A stretch of DNA of 64,000 nt from Artemia franciscana. Taxonomy: Eukaryota; Arthropoda; Branchiopoda; Anostraca; Artemiidae. The translations under genes were made by a program, and so were the position numbers. Below the pieces are notes generated by a model. The model saw nothing but the letters and a program-made list of their open reading frames with translations. It made no database searches and had not been told where the DNA came from. The stretch covers positions 2,661,043 through 2,725,042 of the forward strand of contig NC_088868.1 of NCBI RefSeq assembly GCF_032884065.1, given 5' to 3'. Shown here one piece after another: positions 47,401 to 58,082 of the stretch (position 1 is its first letter; every line of letters begins with the position of its first letter).

Positions 47401-47569
47401 ATCTACTAGAAAGTACCTAGTGTCGCAAACGTAGGAATATATACAATCAGCCTATTTCAAGTCAAATGTAAATAGGTGAATAAATATAGAAACACTTTAT
47501 TTTATTTATACAATAGCTACAGGGTGACTCTTCCTCCGTTTTTTTTTCTATTATGCTACGTCCTATTTT

Positions 47570-48912
47570 TCAAACAGTTTTGTGCTAACGGACTGTAAGT
47601 AAGGAGTGACGCGGCTCAATAGCAACCGAAACTCTAAGAAACGGAGTTTTGATACCGATAGATATGTCAAAAGAATCGGCTTATCATGCTGACTTCAAAT
47701 ATATAAATTTCATAATGCTTAGTGTTACATGTCACATGTTATGAGCCTGAGGAAATTAGCTTGGTTTTCCAAAATGGGGAAAATACCCCTACAAGTCCAA
47801 GAATCTTAATGAAAATCACACCATAGATTCAGCGTATCGGAAAACCTTTTTCAGAGGTTTCAACCTCCTATCTACAAAGATGTGGGATTTTATATATTTT
47901 GCCAGAAGAAAGATCACAGATGCGTGTTTATTGTTTTTTTTTTTTTGTTGGTTTTTTATTTTGTTTGTTTGTTTTTCCCACGGGTGATTGTATCGACACA
48001 GTGCTCCTAGAATAATGGTAGAGGGCTTATTCCAAATGAAATTAAAAGTTATAATGCTCTTTTTAAGTGATCAAAAAGATTGGAGGACAACTAGGCCCCC
48101 TCTCCCGTCCGTTCTTTCCTAAAATTTTGAGGTAGCCATTTTGTTTATCATAGTTGAAAGACCCCTAAAACCAAGCCTTTGAATATAGCATGTCCCCCAA
48201 AGCTCCAGGGAAAGGTCTAAGTTATAATATTTGCATTTTATAACTCACCCATAACATTTTTGGGTGAGGGGTCAAATTTTCTACTGCGGTTTTTTCACGG
48301 TTGGAATTTTTTTTATGGGGAGAGAAGTTTTCAGGTAAATTTGTCAGGAGAAATTGGGGGTATTTGCCAGAATTCCTATGCAAAATTCTATTCATATATC
48401 TTACTTTCTCTTTTCTGTCTCAATTTTACACGTAGGAACTATTAAGGGTATTTACCAGGGGTAAATTTTCACCGGGATTAAATTGTCTAGAGGATATTTC
48501 CGTGGGGAGGGGGATTTCCCCGTGGATGTAAGGCCAGATTTCCAGGCATTATTCACAAAAAACGATCAGGAGTTAAAAAAAAATCAATTTAAAGTAAGGA
48601 GCAACATTAAAACTTAAAACGAACAGAAATTGTGGCGTGTATGAAGGGGGTTGCCCGCTCATCAACACCTCGCCCTTAACGCTGAAGTTTGAATTTTGTC
48701 CCAATTCTTTACGAACGACTCCTGAAACACAAGGGCCGTTTAATTAGAACAATACGAAGTTTTTTTTTTTTAAATGTACTGAAAAACTTTAGCGTAAAGA
48801 GCGAGGTGTTGAAGAGTGGGCAACTTTCTTCATGTACGTTATAATTTCTGGTCGCTTTAAGTTTTAATGTTACTCCTTACTTTCAGTTGAAAAAACTGGT
48901 TTTTTTTTTTAA
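47570..48912 (+). mobile_element. Family A repeat, copy 4
   Basis: Starts TCAAACAGTTTTGTGCTAAC (palindromic end partly eroded), follows the family body, and ends in a hairpin (48575-48912). Its two arms of about 120 bp enclose about 100 nt and are roughly 85% alike. It lies in the receptor intron, in the same orientation as the gene. No coding capacity. Confidence 0.8.
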
Positions 48913-49232
48913 TTTAACATTGAGAAAGATTTTTTCCTCAAAATTTTTGAATTTTTTCTGGCTCTTTTTCCTAGTCGTAGCTTTGTTAAGTCATTGTTTG
49001 ATCAGTTTCTCACTTATTTTTTATATATTTTATTTCTATCCTTTCCGTCATTTTCATTTCTGTTTTCTTAAAAAAGAAAAAGAAAACGGAAATTAGAGAA
49101 ATGAGTTCCAGAAAACCAATTCAGAGCTAAGAGCCTTCATCAAAGTGACATTGAAGGGCTGTGTCGGCATAACATGAAATTGGAGATCCTTCTCACATTT
49201 TTGTAATTCCTCATTTGTAGTTAGTAGTTGTT

Positions 49233-49287
49233 ATGAAAGTACCAAAAGTGGTGCTACTCCTCTGTCTTTGTACCGTTCTCTTAACAG
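49233..49287 (+). CDS. Possible signal-peptide exon (misplaced or alternative first exon of the receptor)
   Basis: ATG at 49233 opens MKVPKVVLLLCLCTVLLT, a textbook signal peptide (basic n-region, Leu/Val core). One base later comes a usable donor, ACAG|GTACTC, giving phase 1. The receptor exons at 43344 and 51591 both enter in phase 1 with AT, so splicing to either makes an Asp codon. It stands inside the intron between 45489 and 51591, downstream of the ectodomain exons it ought to precede. Explanations: an alternative promoter giving a receptor without ectodomain, a local misassembly, or an unrelated 39-codon secreted-peptide frame (the unspliced frame stops at 49350-49352). Confidence 0.35.
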
Positions 49288-49299
49288 GTACTCTAGGAA

Positions 49300-50060
49300 C
49301 TCAGACTTCTAAGAAACAACATACTTCAGATAAACTACAATCTTATGTATAAAATTAAATAAAAAGTATTTGAAATATATAATGCTAATGTAAAAAAAAT
49401 AGTTTATAAAGTTTTGTGGGCTCAGTTTTGAAAAAATCATCTTATACGAATTACGATTTCTAAAATTTCAAGGGGAGCACTAATTCCTGGAAATATAGTG
49501 GAAAGCGGGTGATGTGTTTGTCCAAATTTAGAGGGAGGGGGAAATAATTTTTGTTTTGTTTTATTGTTCTTTAATGAAAATGCTAAAACAAATACCTTTT
49601 GAATTAAAATACCAGAAATATATTATTTTTAATCTAGGGGACGGGGACAGGGGATTTCAGTTCTAATATTAAACTGCAACAGTGCATTTGTATTTATTTT
49701 CTATTTCGTAAAAAAAGAGAATGCTGTAAGGGGTTTTCTAAATGCACATTGTGACCTGCTATTACCCGTGTTATGGTCATCCTTTCTATCGCCTACGGTT
49801 TCTACGTATACTCAATTGTTGGCCCCTTTTTTTTGGGGGGGGGATTCTGTTTTGCAATTTTTGTCTTATCTTTCTCTTCTGCTGTCCTTGTGTCTATTGG
49901 CCTATGTAAACCATTTTTTTCTTGCGTGGACTTTATTTTCGACGGTTTTTGCTGGAATATGCCTTGGAAACTACTGTTGCCCTCACTGGAGGATCCAAGG
50001 GGGGCCGGGGTTCTGATGCCCTCTTTCTCTGTTTTTTTTTCTTTTCTCACTCATTTCTAG
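49300..50060. other. Intron sequence, no recognised element
   Basis: AT-rich. Overlapping plus-strand frames at 49768-50060 are hydrophobic low-complexity translations without splice support. Confidence 0.45.
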
Positions 50061-50370
50061 AATAATAATAATAACAATAATTTATTTTTACCCTCTGCAT
50101 ACAACACAAATGTACTAAAGAGGAGCATAAAAAAATAAAAACAAAAAGGGCAAAAAAAAAAAAACAAAAAAACGCACAATTCCTGACAACTTCAGACACT
50201 TTAGAACATTTCTTTTTAAAAGTAGCTCCTTATCGAAAATTTTGTAATTCTAATGAAGTGTTATGGGAAATGCAGGTACTTGAGCTGTCTGTCCCCAGCA
50301 GTTTATGACCTCTTGGCCGGCCAGTACTGATACGGCTCTTCAAACTCACTCACGCTCCCTTCTGCACATT
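50061..50370 (-). mobile_element. 3' UTR fragment of an I-group retrotransposon
   Basis: 50265-50367 is the inverse-orientation homologue of the 3' UTR core of the intact element (16544-16645), sharing AAACTGCTGGGGACAG and TGGCCGGCC. Further 3' the sequence is A/T-rich and ends in an (AAT)n run at about 50061-50085 (TAA-type on the element strand), as I-group 3' ends commonly do. No ORF2 is left, so this is an extreme 5' truncation or a related short element using the same tail. Confidence 0.6.
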
Positions 50371-50399
50371 ACATAAACATAACTGAATTAACCCTTTAT

Positions 50400-51590
50400 C
50401 CATTGTATTCATCATGCTCTAGTATATGGATTAAACATCATAAGTTTTCACTGCTGGTGACGCTAGGCACTTGATAGAACGCAAATCAGAGGAAAATCGA
50501 TAATTTGTCGAAAGTTTGTCAATTTGGTCAATTATTGGCACCTTTGTCACATTGTCCCCCCGTCCAAGATTTTGCTCTAGATGCGCCCCCGGCTTTCCTT
50601 CTTTGAAGGACATTTAATAAGACGTGTAAAGAATATGAAATAATCTGGAATACATTTAGTTATATATTTAATTGTTTTTATATTGAAAATTACTTTTAAA
50701 TTGAAAATGTATTTCGGGAAAAGAAAAAAAAGACGAATTTTTTGAAAATATTACATTTTGAGTGAATGAATAGAAAAATGACTGATTGTATTAAAACTAA
50801 CAAGCATATAATTATAACAAGGAAAAAAAATAATGAGGAGTGAATGAAAATTGCCCCCCCCCCTCCAGCATAAAATCTAGGTCATGTCCGGTTCTTGCAG
50901 TTCTACTTAGCTTCACCTATGCTCATGCTATCACTGTCCTTGGTATTTAAAAATAAAACTAGTGAAATAGTGTTTTCCACCAGCTAATTTTTGGGTGCTT
51001 GAGTGCTCTTTTTCTTGATGGCTAGTTATAAAATAATATTGTTTCTTCGAAACTGACTTGTGCTACCTTAAGTATGTTTATTCTCGTTGATTTTATCATT
51101 TGCATTATCATATCTTTAGCAGGGTTGTCAAATGATATTGACTAAGGTGTTTTTTTTTAGTCAAATAAAATTTTTGGTTTTCGGGTATGAATGACCCATA
51201 ATAGTCCTGGTTTACAAAACAAATATTTTGATATAGCTAAAGGAAAGATTTCGGAAATTTATAGCTTTCGGGTATGAGTAGACCCATAGGCTAAGGGTTC
51301 TTAGCCGCGTAAAATATTTTTATGATAATTGAAGGAAATATCTTGGAAATTTCTTGTTTTTGGTAAGAACAGTCTCATAATGGTCTCGGGTCGTGTTTTT
51401 TTTTTTTTTTTTTTTTTTAATTTGGCATCCTTGGTACTTTTATTACTCAGATTCTAAGATGCATTTGGGGCTTAAAAAATGTTTTCATGCCCTTGACTCT
51501 TCAAAACCTCTTATGCTTCTACTTCTGGTGCATGGTGTTTCTGTATTTTTGACATTTGTTCCCAAATAGTTTGACTATCATTCTTTTCAG
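50400..51590. other. Intron sequence
   Basis: AT-rich with a T-run of about 26 (51393-51418). Ends in the polypyrimidine acceptor ATTCTTTTCAG at 51590. Confidence 0.6.
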
Positions 51591-51814
51591 ATTTTTACGA
51601 GGAAGAAATTGGCGTGAAACACTATGTCCTCCTTGCGCTGGCAGTAATATGTCCTGTTGCTATTGCATTGCTGATTTTTGGTGTGGCGTTTGGGGCTATG
51701 CGTCAAAGACATCGCCAGCGAATATCTAGATTGCTTTTATTGGCTGGTGCTCCTGATGACTTTTCATACAAGGACGACATTAAGGCTACTGCTGCTGGCG
51801 ACAGTACATTAAGG
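51591..51814 (+). CDS. TGF-beta/BMP type I receptor exon: transmembrane segment and juxtamembrane region
   Basis: Enters in phase 1 (two bases, then 74 codons) and ends AGG|GTATTA in phase 0; the donor is weak at +4/+5. It reads DFYEEEIGVKH before the membrane, then the span YVLLALAVICPVAIALLIFG, a basic stop-transfer run (RQRHRQR) and the cytoplasmic stretch DDFSYKDDIKATAAGDSTLR. GDSTL is the conserved lead-in to the GS domain of type I receptors, and the next exon continues it with EIFEHS. The split just before the GS box and the single 20-residue span fit the family. Confidence 0.92.
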
Positions 51815-53407
51815 GTATTACTTTAAATTAATTGTTACTTGAAATTATTTTCTTTTTTATATAATTGGCATAAAAGCGCTCATTATGAATTGGACACTTA
51901 AATAGGTATTGTATTTTGCTAACGACTTTTCTCAACTATAAAAGTCATTGTCTTGTCCCTGTGGTAGCTGGGATCAAACAGTAAGCCACAGCATTCTACA
52001 TACAGCCACAGCATATCAACTGCAATCGATTAATCTAATATAATGCCATTGATGGTGGCATACATCATTCATGCATTTATGTATTGTTTTTTTTTGTTTT
52101 GCTTCAAGGGTTAAATAAAGTTTTTCTTCTTTTTAAATGCTGTTTGGCAAGAAGAAGGGCTTGAAAGATATAGTTATTATTATACTGTAGCCTGCTCATT
52201 TCATGATCCAGCATAAATAAACACATCTTAAACAACTTCAAGGTTCCTGTCAAAGTAACTTAGGAAAAAGTATTTAATATGTCTTCAGACACTTGAGGAT
52301 GGTGTGCCAACCTCAATTTAACCTATGGATTCCCGAAGTTTTTTAACTTAAAAAAGTTGTAATTAAGTCAACTAAAAGGGCTTGGGAGAGTAGTGAAGAA
52401 GGTAATATGCCAAATTGTTAAACTTAGTTTGAAATTATCGAAAGCTACCAACAAAACAGACGTTTGACAGTTAATGTTAAGGTGACTAAGTCGCTAAGGC
52501 TCAAACGTACTTAGTAGGATTGGCTCTAGCAAACACTACTACAAATACAAAATATAAGCTAAAGTCAGAAGAAGAAATACATGTGCATATGCACTTTGCG
52601 TCGCATCAACTGCTCATTTCATGATCTAGCATTACTAATTGGTAAACGTCACACGACAAACATAAAAAAGGAAAACCGTGCTGTGTACCGTCTTGTTAAG
52701 ATCAAAGAAATTTTGTCTGTCCCTCTCTTCCCAATGAAAGAAAAAATCAATGTCACTAATTACGTAGGACCTTATTTGACAAACCAGGGTGCAGAATCCC
52801 GGGTGCATACCCTCTACATAACGTTTTGCGCCAAGATAGTAACCCTGCAAGTCTGTAAAAAGAAAAAAAGTTTTCAGTGATGACATTTTTATACGTCGAC
52901 TTCCTTTATCGTACCAAAATTTTATGATCATAGATCAGACACGTACGCAGAGCTGTAGTGTAGCTTCGCCAAAATCCTGGGGGGGGAGGGGCAAAGCTTG
53001 AGCAAAAATTCCCAAATCAAGGGAAAATGACAGTGAAGACTGAAAATTAGCCATACTAAACCATAAAGGTGAAGGTATAACAATATTAAACCATATAGTT
53101 TTAGTTAAACCATATATTGAAACCATTAAACCTTAAAGGTGAAGGTATACTAAGAAAACTAACCTGTTTTTGCGGATGCTTGAATTGTGCAGGCTTATCT
53201 TAGTTTTCAGAAGATTTTTGAAGAAACTAAATTTCTGCTGGGAGAAGGGTTAAAGTGAAGTCTGGGAGGGGTACTTTCCCCCTGCACCATAGAAAATTAC
53301 ACCTCTTAGGCAGATCCATGTTTGGGGTTGAGAGAGGGGTGCTTTTCAAACTAGAATCTAAAAAAAGTCTCTGAACACTTTTCAAATTTAAATAACTATG
53401 CGTGAAT
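51815..53407. other. Intron sequence, no recognised element
   Basis: AT-rich. Overlapping opposite-strand frames at 52581-52931 lack splice sites in the right phase. At 53050-53140 ACCATA/ACCTTAAAGGTGAAGGTAT is repeated twice. Confidence 0.45.
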
Positions 53408-53581
53408 TGTGGCCCTGACACTCACCCTCATATTTCCCTGATTTTTCGCGAAAACTTTAGAACCACCTGGATTAAAAATCGAACTAATTTTCCGTGTGGC
53501 CCTGAGACTCACCCTCGTATTTCCCTGATTTTTCGCGAAAACTTTAGAACTACCTGGATCAAAAATCAAACTAATTTTCCG
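53408..53581 (+). repeat. Two tandem copies of an 87-bp unit, open in one frame
   Basis: Units start TGTGGCCCTGA at 53408 and 53495 and differ at about five positions. The period is 29 codons, and the plus strand is open through both (CGPDTHPHISLIFRENFRTT in the first). Probably a recent duplication in the intron; no protein family recognised. Confidence 0.85.
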
Positions 53582-53649
53582 TTGGCCTGTTGTTCCTCAT
53601 TGAAAATTGTAATTAATGAATAAACGTCTGAATATTCGTCCAACCTTGC

Positions 53650-53740
53650 TACAGCGGTTCGACTACAGCGAGTCGAACCCTAGTCTTCCGTATTGCCAAG
53701 CAGAGCATCAATCCACTGCGCTACAACAGTTTGTGTAATT
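53650..53740 (-). pseudogene. tRNA-like relic or SINE head with A and B boxes
   Basis: On the minus strand TAGCGCAGTGG (53723-53713) is a near-consensus A box and GGGTTCGACTCG (53680-53669) a near-consensus B box, spaced as in a tRNA gene. The B-box sequence is also half of a perfect hairpin: 9-bp arms GGTTCGACT / AGTCGAACC around a 6-nt loop (53656-53679). A full cloverleaf does not form well, so a tRNA-derived SINE fragment or pseudogene is likelier than a tRNA gene. It ends about 20 bp before the receptor exon at 53761. Confidence 0.4.
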
Positions 53741-53760
53741 AATTAATCTTCTTTTTAAAG

Positions 53761-53975
53761 GAGATTTTTGAACATTCGGTATCATCTGGTAGCGGATCTG
53801 GAGCACCATTGTTAATACAGAGGACTCTGGGGAAACAAATTAGCCTCAACGAGTGTGTTGGCAAAGGACGTTATGGTGAGGTATGGAGAGGTCGGTGGAA
53901 TGGAGAAAGTGTGGCTGTCAAAATATTTTTCTCAAAAGATGAAGCATCTTGGAATCGAGAAACAGAGGTCTATAG
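53761..53975 (+). CDS. TGF-beta/BMP type I receptor exon: GS domain and start of kinase
   Basis: Acceptor TTTTTAAAG, phase 0 entry, 71 codons plus two bases, donor TATAG|GTAAAC. It begins [14 protein letters not shown], the glycine-serine box that type II receptors phosphorylate to switch on type I receptors. Next come [20 protein letters not shown] and [20 protein letters not shown], which contain the glycine-rich loop (GKGRYGEV) and the ATP-binding lysine (VAVK), then [32 protein letters not shown] and the FSxDExSWxRETE spacing look most like the ALK1/ALK2/Saxophone branch. The exon ends before the alphaC/HENILGF region; those parts are not in the visible sequence. Confidence 0.95.
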
Positions 53976-53988
53976 GTAAACAATTTGA

Positions 53989-54088
53989 NNNNNNNNNNNN
54001 NNNNNNNNNNNNNNNNNNNNNNNNNNNNNNNNNNNNNNNNNNNNNNNNNNNNNNNNNNNNNNNNNNNNNNNNNNNNNNNNNNNNNNNN
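53989..54088. other. Assembly gap of exactly 100 N
   Basis: A run of 100 N is the usual symbol for a gap of unknown size. It begins 13 bp after the end of the GS/kinase exon, so missing receptor exons could lie in it. Confidence 0.99.
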
Positions 54089-54839
54089 CTTTATTTTCCC
54101 TATGATACCCCATTTATCTTCTAACATAAAAGTTCTAACTATAGCATTTTATTTATAACATAACATAATAATATTATTTTACTAAAAATAAACGCTAACA
54201 GCAACCAGCAATCATATCTGATATTACTCTCTAAAAGTATTAATTAACAAGCAGTTGCATGCCAAATTAAATCAACAATCAAGTAATCGATTTTACCCTC
54301 TGCATCTCAATTATTTGGAAAAATGTAAATACTTTGTAAAAATGTTTATAATATAAGGGTTTCCTGTGAAAAATAACTTGAAACCACCCAGGTAGATATA
54401 AATTTTGGTAGGAATTAAATTTTAGTGATCAATTTCTGCTATTTGGGTCGTACAGTCGAGATCATATCTTTGCATAATAAAGAAGGAAGGAGACAGGCTG
54501 GGTAGAATTCCTTTAATGCAGATATTTACCTAAGCTGGTTGTTCAAGTTAAAACATGATTAATATAAATTTCAAATTGTGTCCTTTGACAGTTTATGCAG
54601 TTGCACAGTTTTCTTCTAGATCGAACTTCTTTTTTGTTGTATTTAAAGAAAACATACCTCATAATATTCAACTTTCTTGTTTGTCCTTCTCTCTTTTCCT
54701 TTTTCTTTCTTTTTTTTCTCTTTTGTCATTATTTTCTATTTTTTGCCACTGTTTTGTGTGTTACTATATAAATTTTGCAAGATTTAAGTATTCATGCATT
54801 TTCATTAAAGTTTGAAAGCCTGAAATTCAGGCCTGAAGC
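54089..54839. other. No recognised feature
   Basis: AT-rich; no kinase exon (no HRDLKSKN- or DLGLA-type segment) is seen here or anywhere to the end of the window. Confidence 0.55.
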
Positions 54840-56960
54840 TTGATTCCTATTAAGCAATCCAAAATGCTCTGTGAATTAGGGTATCGCTTCCAAATATGTC
54901 TGTGATCGTTGGTACCGTATATAACCCTCCAACTTGCCAGATTTCCTTGAAAGTCATGAAGTCTCTCTTTAAAACATTCGTGGCAAGTACGTTAAATCTG
55001 CTAATATCATCCATGGCGACTTCAACGTGCCTCATAGCATTTTGCTTTGAAGCAAAAAATACTTTCAATGTGGGATGATAAGTATATGATCTATCTCTCT
55101 CTTAAGGTCTGGCTCAACTTGTCGACTTTGACACGGATAACGACCCAAATGGATTATCTTGTCTTATCCTTTTCCTTACAAATCACTCCAGCTCGTTGAA
55201 AGTAGAAGCTCAAGCTTTCAAAGTGACTATGTTGTCGTCATTGTAGGTGAAAACCTTCGTATTCCACCTCTAATAAAGTTTGAGCACCTAATCTAGTTAT
55301 ACAAATGGGTTTATTTTGGATGGTTTAAGAAACTCTTTGTTCTCGGTGGCGGAGACCCTTTCTCCTCAAAAAGCTAAAGCAAGCTAGAAATAAGTGCCAG
55401 CAGGTGACAATCGACTCTGTTGAAAAACATATTCCCTCAAAGTCGATCCAGGAGTCCAGCAAAGACAAACATTCTGTCAACACCCAGTTTAAGAAGCTAT
55501 CAGATTTAAAGCAATAGACACAAAAGCAAAGACTGCTTTCAAATACCCAAGAAAATGGGATTGCAATTAACGACAATCGCAGGAATGCAGTTCTTGTAGT
55601 TTGGCAGTCCTGGTTTCTGCTTAAGGAGAAACTTGCCCCCAAGGTTCAACATGCTTCGGCAAAAAGTTGATGGAGAATTTTTAAGTACGCCCCTACTGTC
55701 ATCCATGGGATACTCAATTCCAATTCTAGATATTAACAAGCCCGTTGTACAAGATATCCAGGAAAAAGTTGGAGGTCTTGCTATGGCCATTACTGAATTC
55801 TCAAATCTAGATAAAGATGCAAGAGAAGCATTGAATTTCTCGGAGAGAGCCTTTACTGTCTTGGATGGTGTCAATATTCTGCTCCAAAGATATTTCGTAT
55901 TTTACAACAACTTGATGAGACCAAAGCCAAACGTTCTGATATTATACCGAAGGTTGTCCTACAGATTCTAAAGCGCCAAAATAGTGTTACAATTTGCATT
56001 GCTTTTTTTAATTTACTTTCATTCTGAATATGTCCCAGAGACATAAAGATCCAACAATATTACACCTTCTCTAAAGCCAGATGGTGATCTAATAACCGTG
56101 AGGTCATTTAGAAGTATGAAACTCCCATAATGAGCTGGTAAATAGTTGCAAACTTCTTACATAGAACAGTTCATCAGTTCCTAGAATCAAATGACCTCCT
56201 AGGTGATTACCAATATGGATTCTGGAGGAATTACTAACCATTAGATTTCAAAATTGCGCAGCATAAGGATTATATTGAACTAATGGAAACCAATTACGAC
56301 ATTTGACTCTTTTCATTCAACACTATCAAAGCTTTCTACAGAGTATGGCACCTGACCTGCTAAAGAAAGTCTATGCTTAAGATATTTGTGGATGCTTGCT
56401 TTTAAGAACTTTTCTCTTAGATCGGTTACTACGGGTTTTTCTAGACGGTTTTTTCTCAAGAGTATACTGTGAAGGTGGAGTTTCTCCAAGACAGCGTCTT
56501 GGGACATTTACTTTTCCTTATCTACATAAAAGACATGAGAGACGACCTTTCGGGCCTCTACAACGCTTTGCCGACGGTAATACGAAAAACTCAGCCATCT
56601 TTAAGTCGGAAGACCTAAGACAAGCCTCCTATTCCCTACAGATGTATCTTTATGAAATTGAAAAGTGATCTGATACAAGGATGATCAACTTTAATGTGTT
56701 GAAAACAAATGAATATCCTGTTCACCAATTAAAGGTGCAACGTGAACGGCCAAGATTAACTTTTAAAAATAAAATGTGAAACTATAAAGAGACTCGATGG
56801 GATTCATCTACTTTAGATTAATTTGTCCAATGATCTATCTTCGAATAAATATCTTGAACTGATTAGAACCTCTTCCGCAACAAATCTCAGAGTGACTTTT
56901 TGCTACATAACTCGTCTTCTATCCATACCAAATATCCCACTTTAGAAGTTCTGCATCAGA
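54840..56960 (+). pseudogene. Decayed CR1/Jockey-like retrotransposon: endonuclease and RT
   Basis: Pieces in order on the plus strand: SVIVGTVYNPP (54897 on), ANIIHGDFNVPHS (the GDFN box, about 55000-55035), LAQLVDFDTDND, an RT middle part with DYQYGF (about 56200), LFLIYIKDMRDDLSGLYNAF with ADGN at 56570-56581 (YADD reduced to FADG), then LQMYLYEIEK and MINFNVLKTNEY. Frames change many times and stops are frequent, so it is dead. It ends close to the family A copy at 57029. Minus-strand frames in this interval are shadows. Confidence 0.7.
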
Positions 56961-57028
56961 TCTTGAGCTAAAACAGAACGTGCACTAAATGTTGATAGCC
57001 CTAAAGCCCTGTTAGTACAACTCCAGAA

Positions 57029-57890
57029 TCAAACAGTTCGTGGTAACGAACTGTAGTAAGGAGCGATCCGGCTCAATAGTAACCAAAACTCTAAAAAATT
57101 GAATTTTGATATCAATAGCCACATCAAAAGAATCGCATTTTAATGCTGATTTTAAATATATAAGTTTCATCAAGTTTAGTCATACCCATCAAAAGTTACG
57201 AGCCTGAGAAAATTTGCCTTGTTTAGGAAAATAGGGCGAAACACCCTCTAAAAGTCGTAGGATCTTAACGAAAACGATACCATCAGATTCAGCGTATCAG
57301 AGAACCCTACTGTAGAAGTTTCAAGCTCCTATCTACAAAAATGTGGAATTTTGTATTTTTTGCCAGAAGACAAATCACGGGTGCGTGTTTATTTGTTTGT
57401 TTGTTTTTTGTTTTTTTTGTTTTTTTTTCTTTTCCCCAGGGGTCATCGTATCGACCAAGTGGTCCTAGAATGTCGCAAGAGGGCTCATTCTAACGGAAAT
57501 GAAAAGTTCTAGTGCCCTTTTTAAGTGACCAAAAAAATTGGAGGGCATCTAGGCCCCCTCCCACTCTCATTTTTTTCCCAAAGTCAACGGATCAAAATTT
57601 TGAGATAGCCATTTTGTTCAACATAGTCGAAAACCATAATAACTATGTCTTTGGGGATGACATACTCCCCCACAGTCCCTGGGGTAGGGGCTGCAAGTTA
57701 CAAACTTCGACCAGTGTTTACATATAATAATGGTTATTGGGAAGTGTACAGACGTTTTCAGGGGGATTTTTTTGGTTTTTGGGGTAGGGTTGAGGGGAGG
57801 GGGCTATGTGGGAGGATCTTTCCTTGGAGAAATATGTCATTGGGGAAGAAAAATTCAATGAAAAGGGCGCAGGGCGCAGGACGAATCTGG
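57029..57890 (+). mobile_element. Family A repeat, copy 5
   Basis: Begins TCAAACAGTTCGTGGTAACG, with the perfect palindrome CAGTTCGTGGTAACGAACTG. The body matches copies 3 and 6 closely (GGAGGGCATCTAGG, GAGATAGCCATTTTGTTCAA, GTACAGACGTTTTCAGGGGG). It stops near 57890 before the distal hairpin, so it is truncated at that end. Confidence 0.85.
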
Positions 57891-58082
57891 TCAAGTTAGA
57901 AAAAAACGTCAAATTCAGAGCTTAATATACAATGCTGGGTGTTTGGAGCCTCTCTATTATGGAGTATAATTTGAAAATAACACAACTATACGAGGGATAA
58001 AACATATATACCACAACCATAACTCAACTAACGAAAGAAATGCTAAGAGATAACAAAACTATAAAGCGAAAACAGGTGAAAA

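Noticed and set aside
49768-50060. Overlapping hydrophobic frames that could look like a small membrane protein
   Set aside because: Two frames and the opposite strand are open at once, composition is low in complexity, and no splice or start context supports either.
55539-55874. 111-codon minus-strand open frame
   Set aside because: It is the antisense shadow of the decayed plus-strand retroelement at 54840-56960; no splice sites or recognisable domain.
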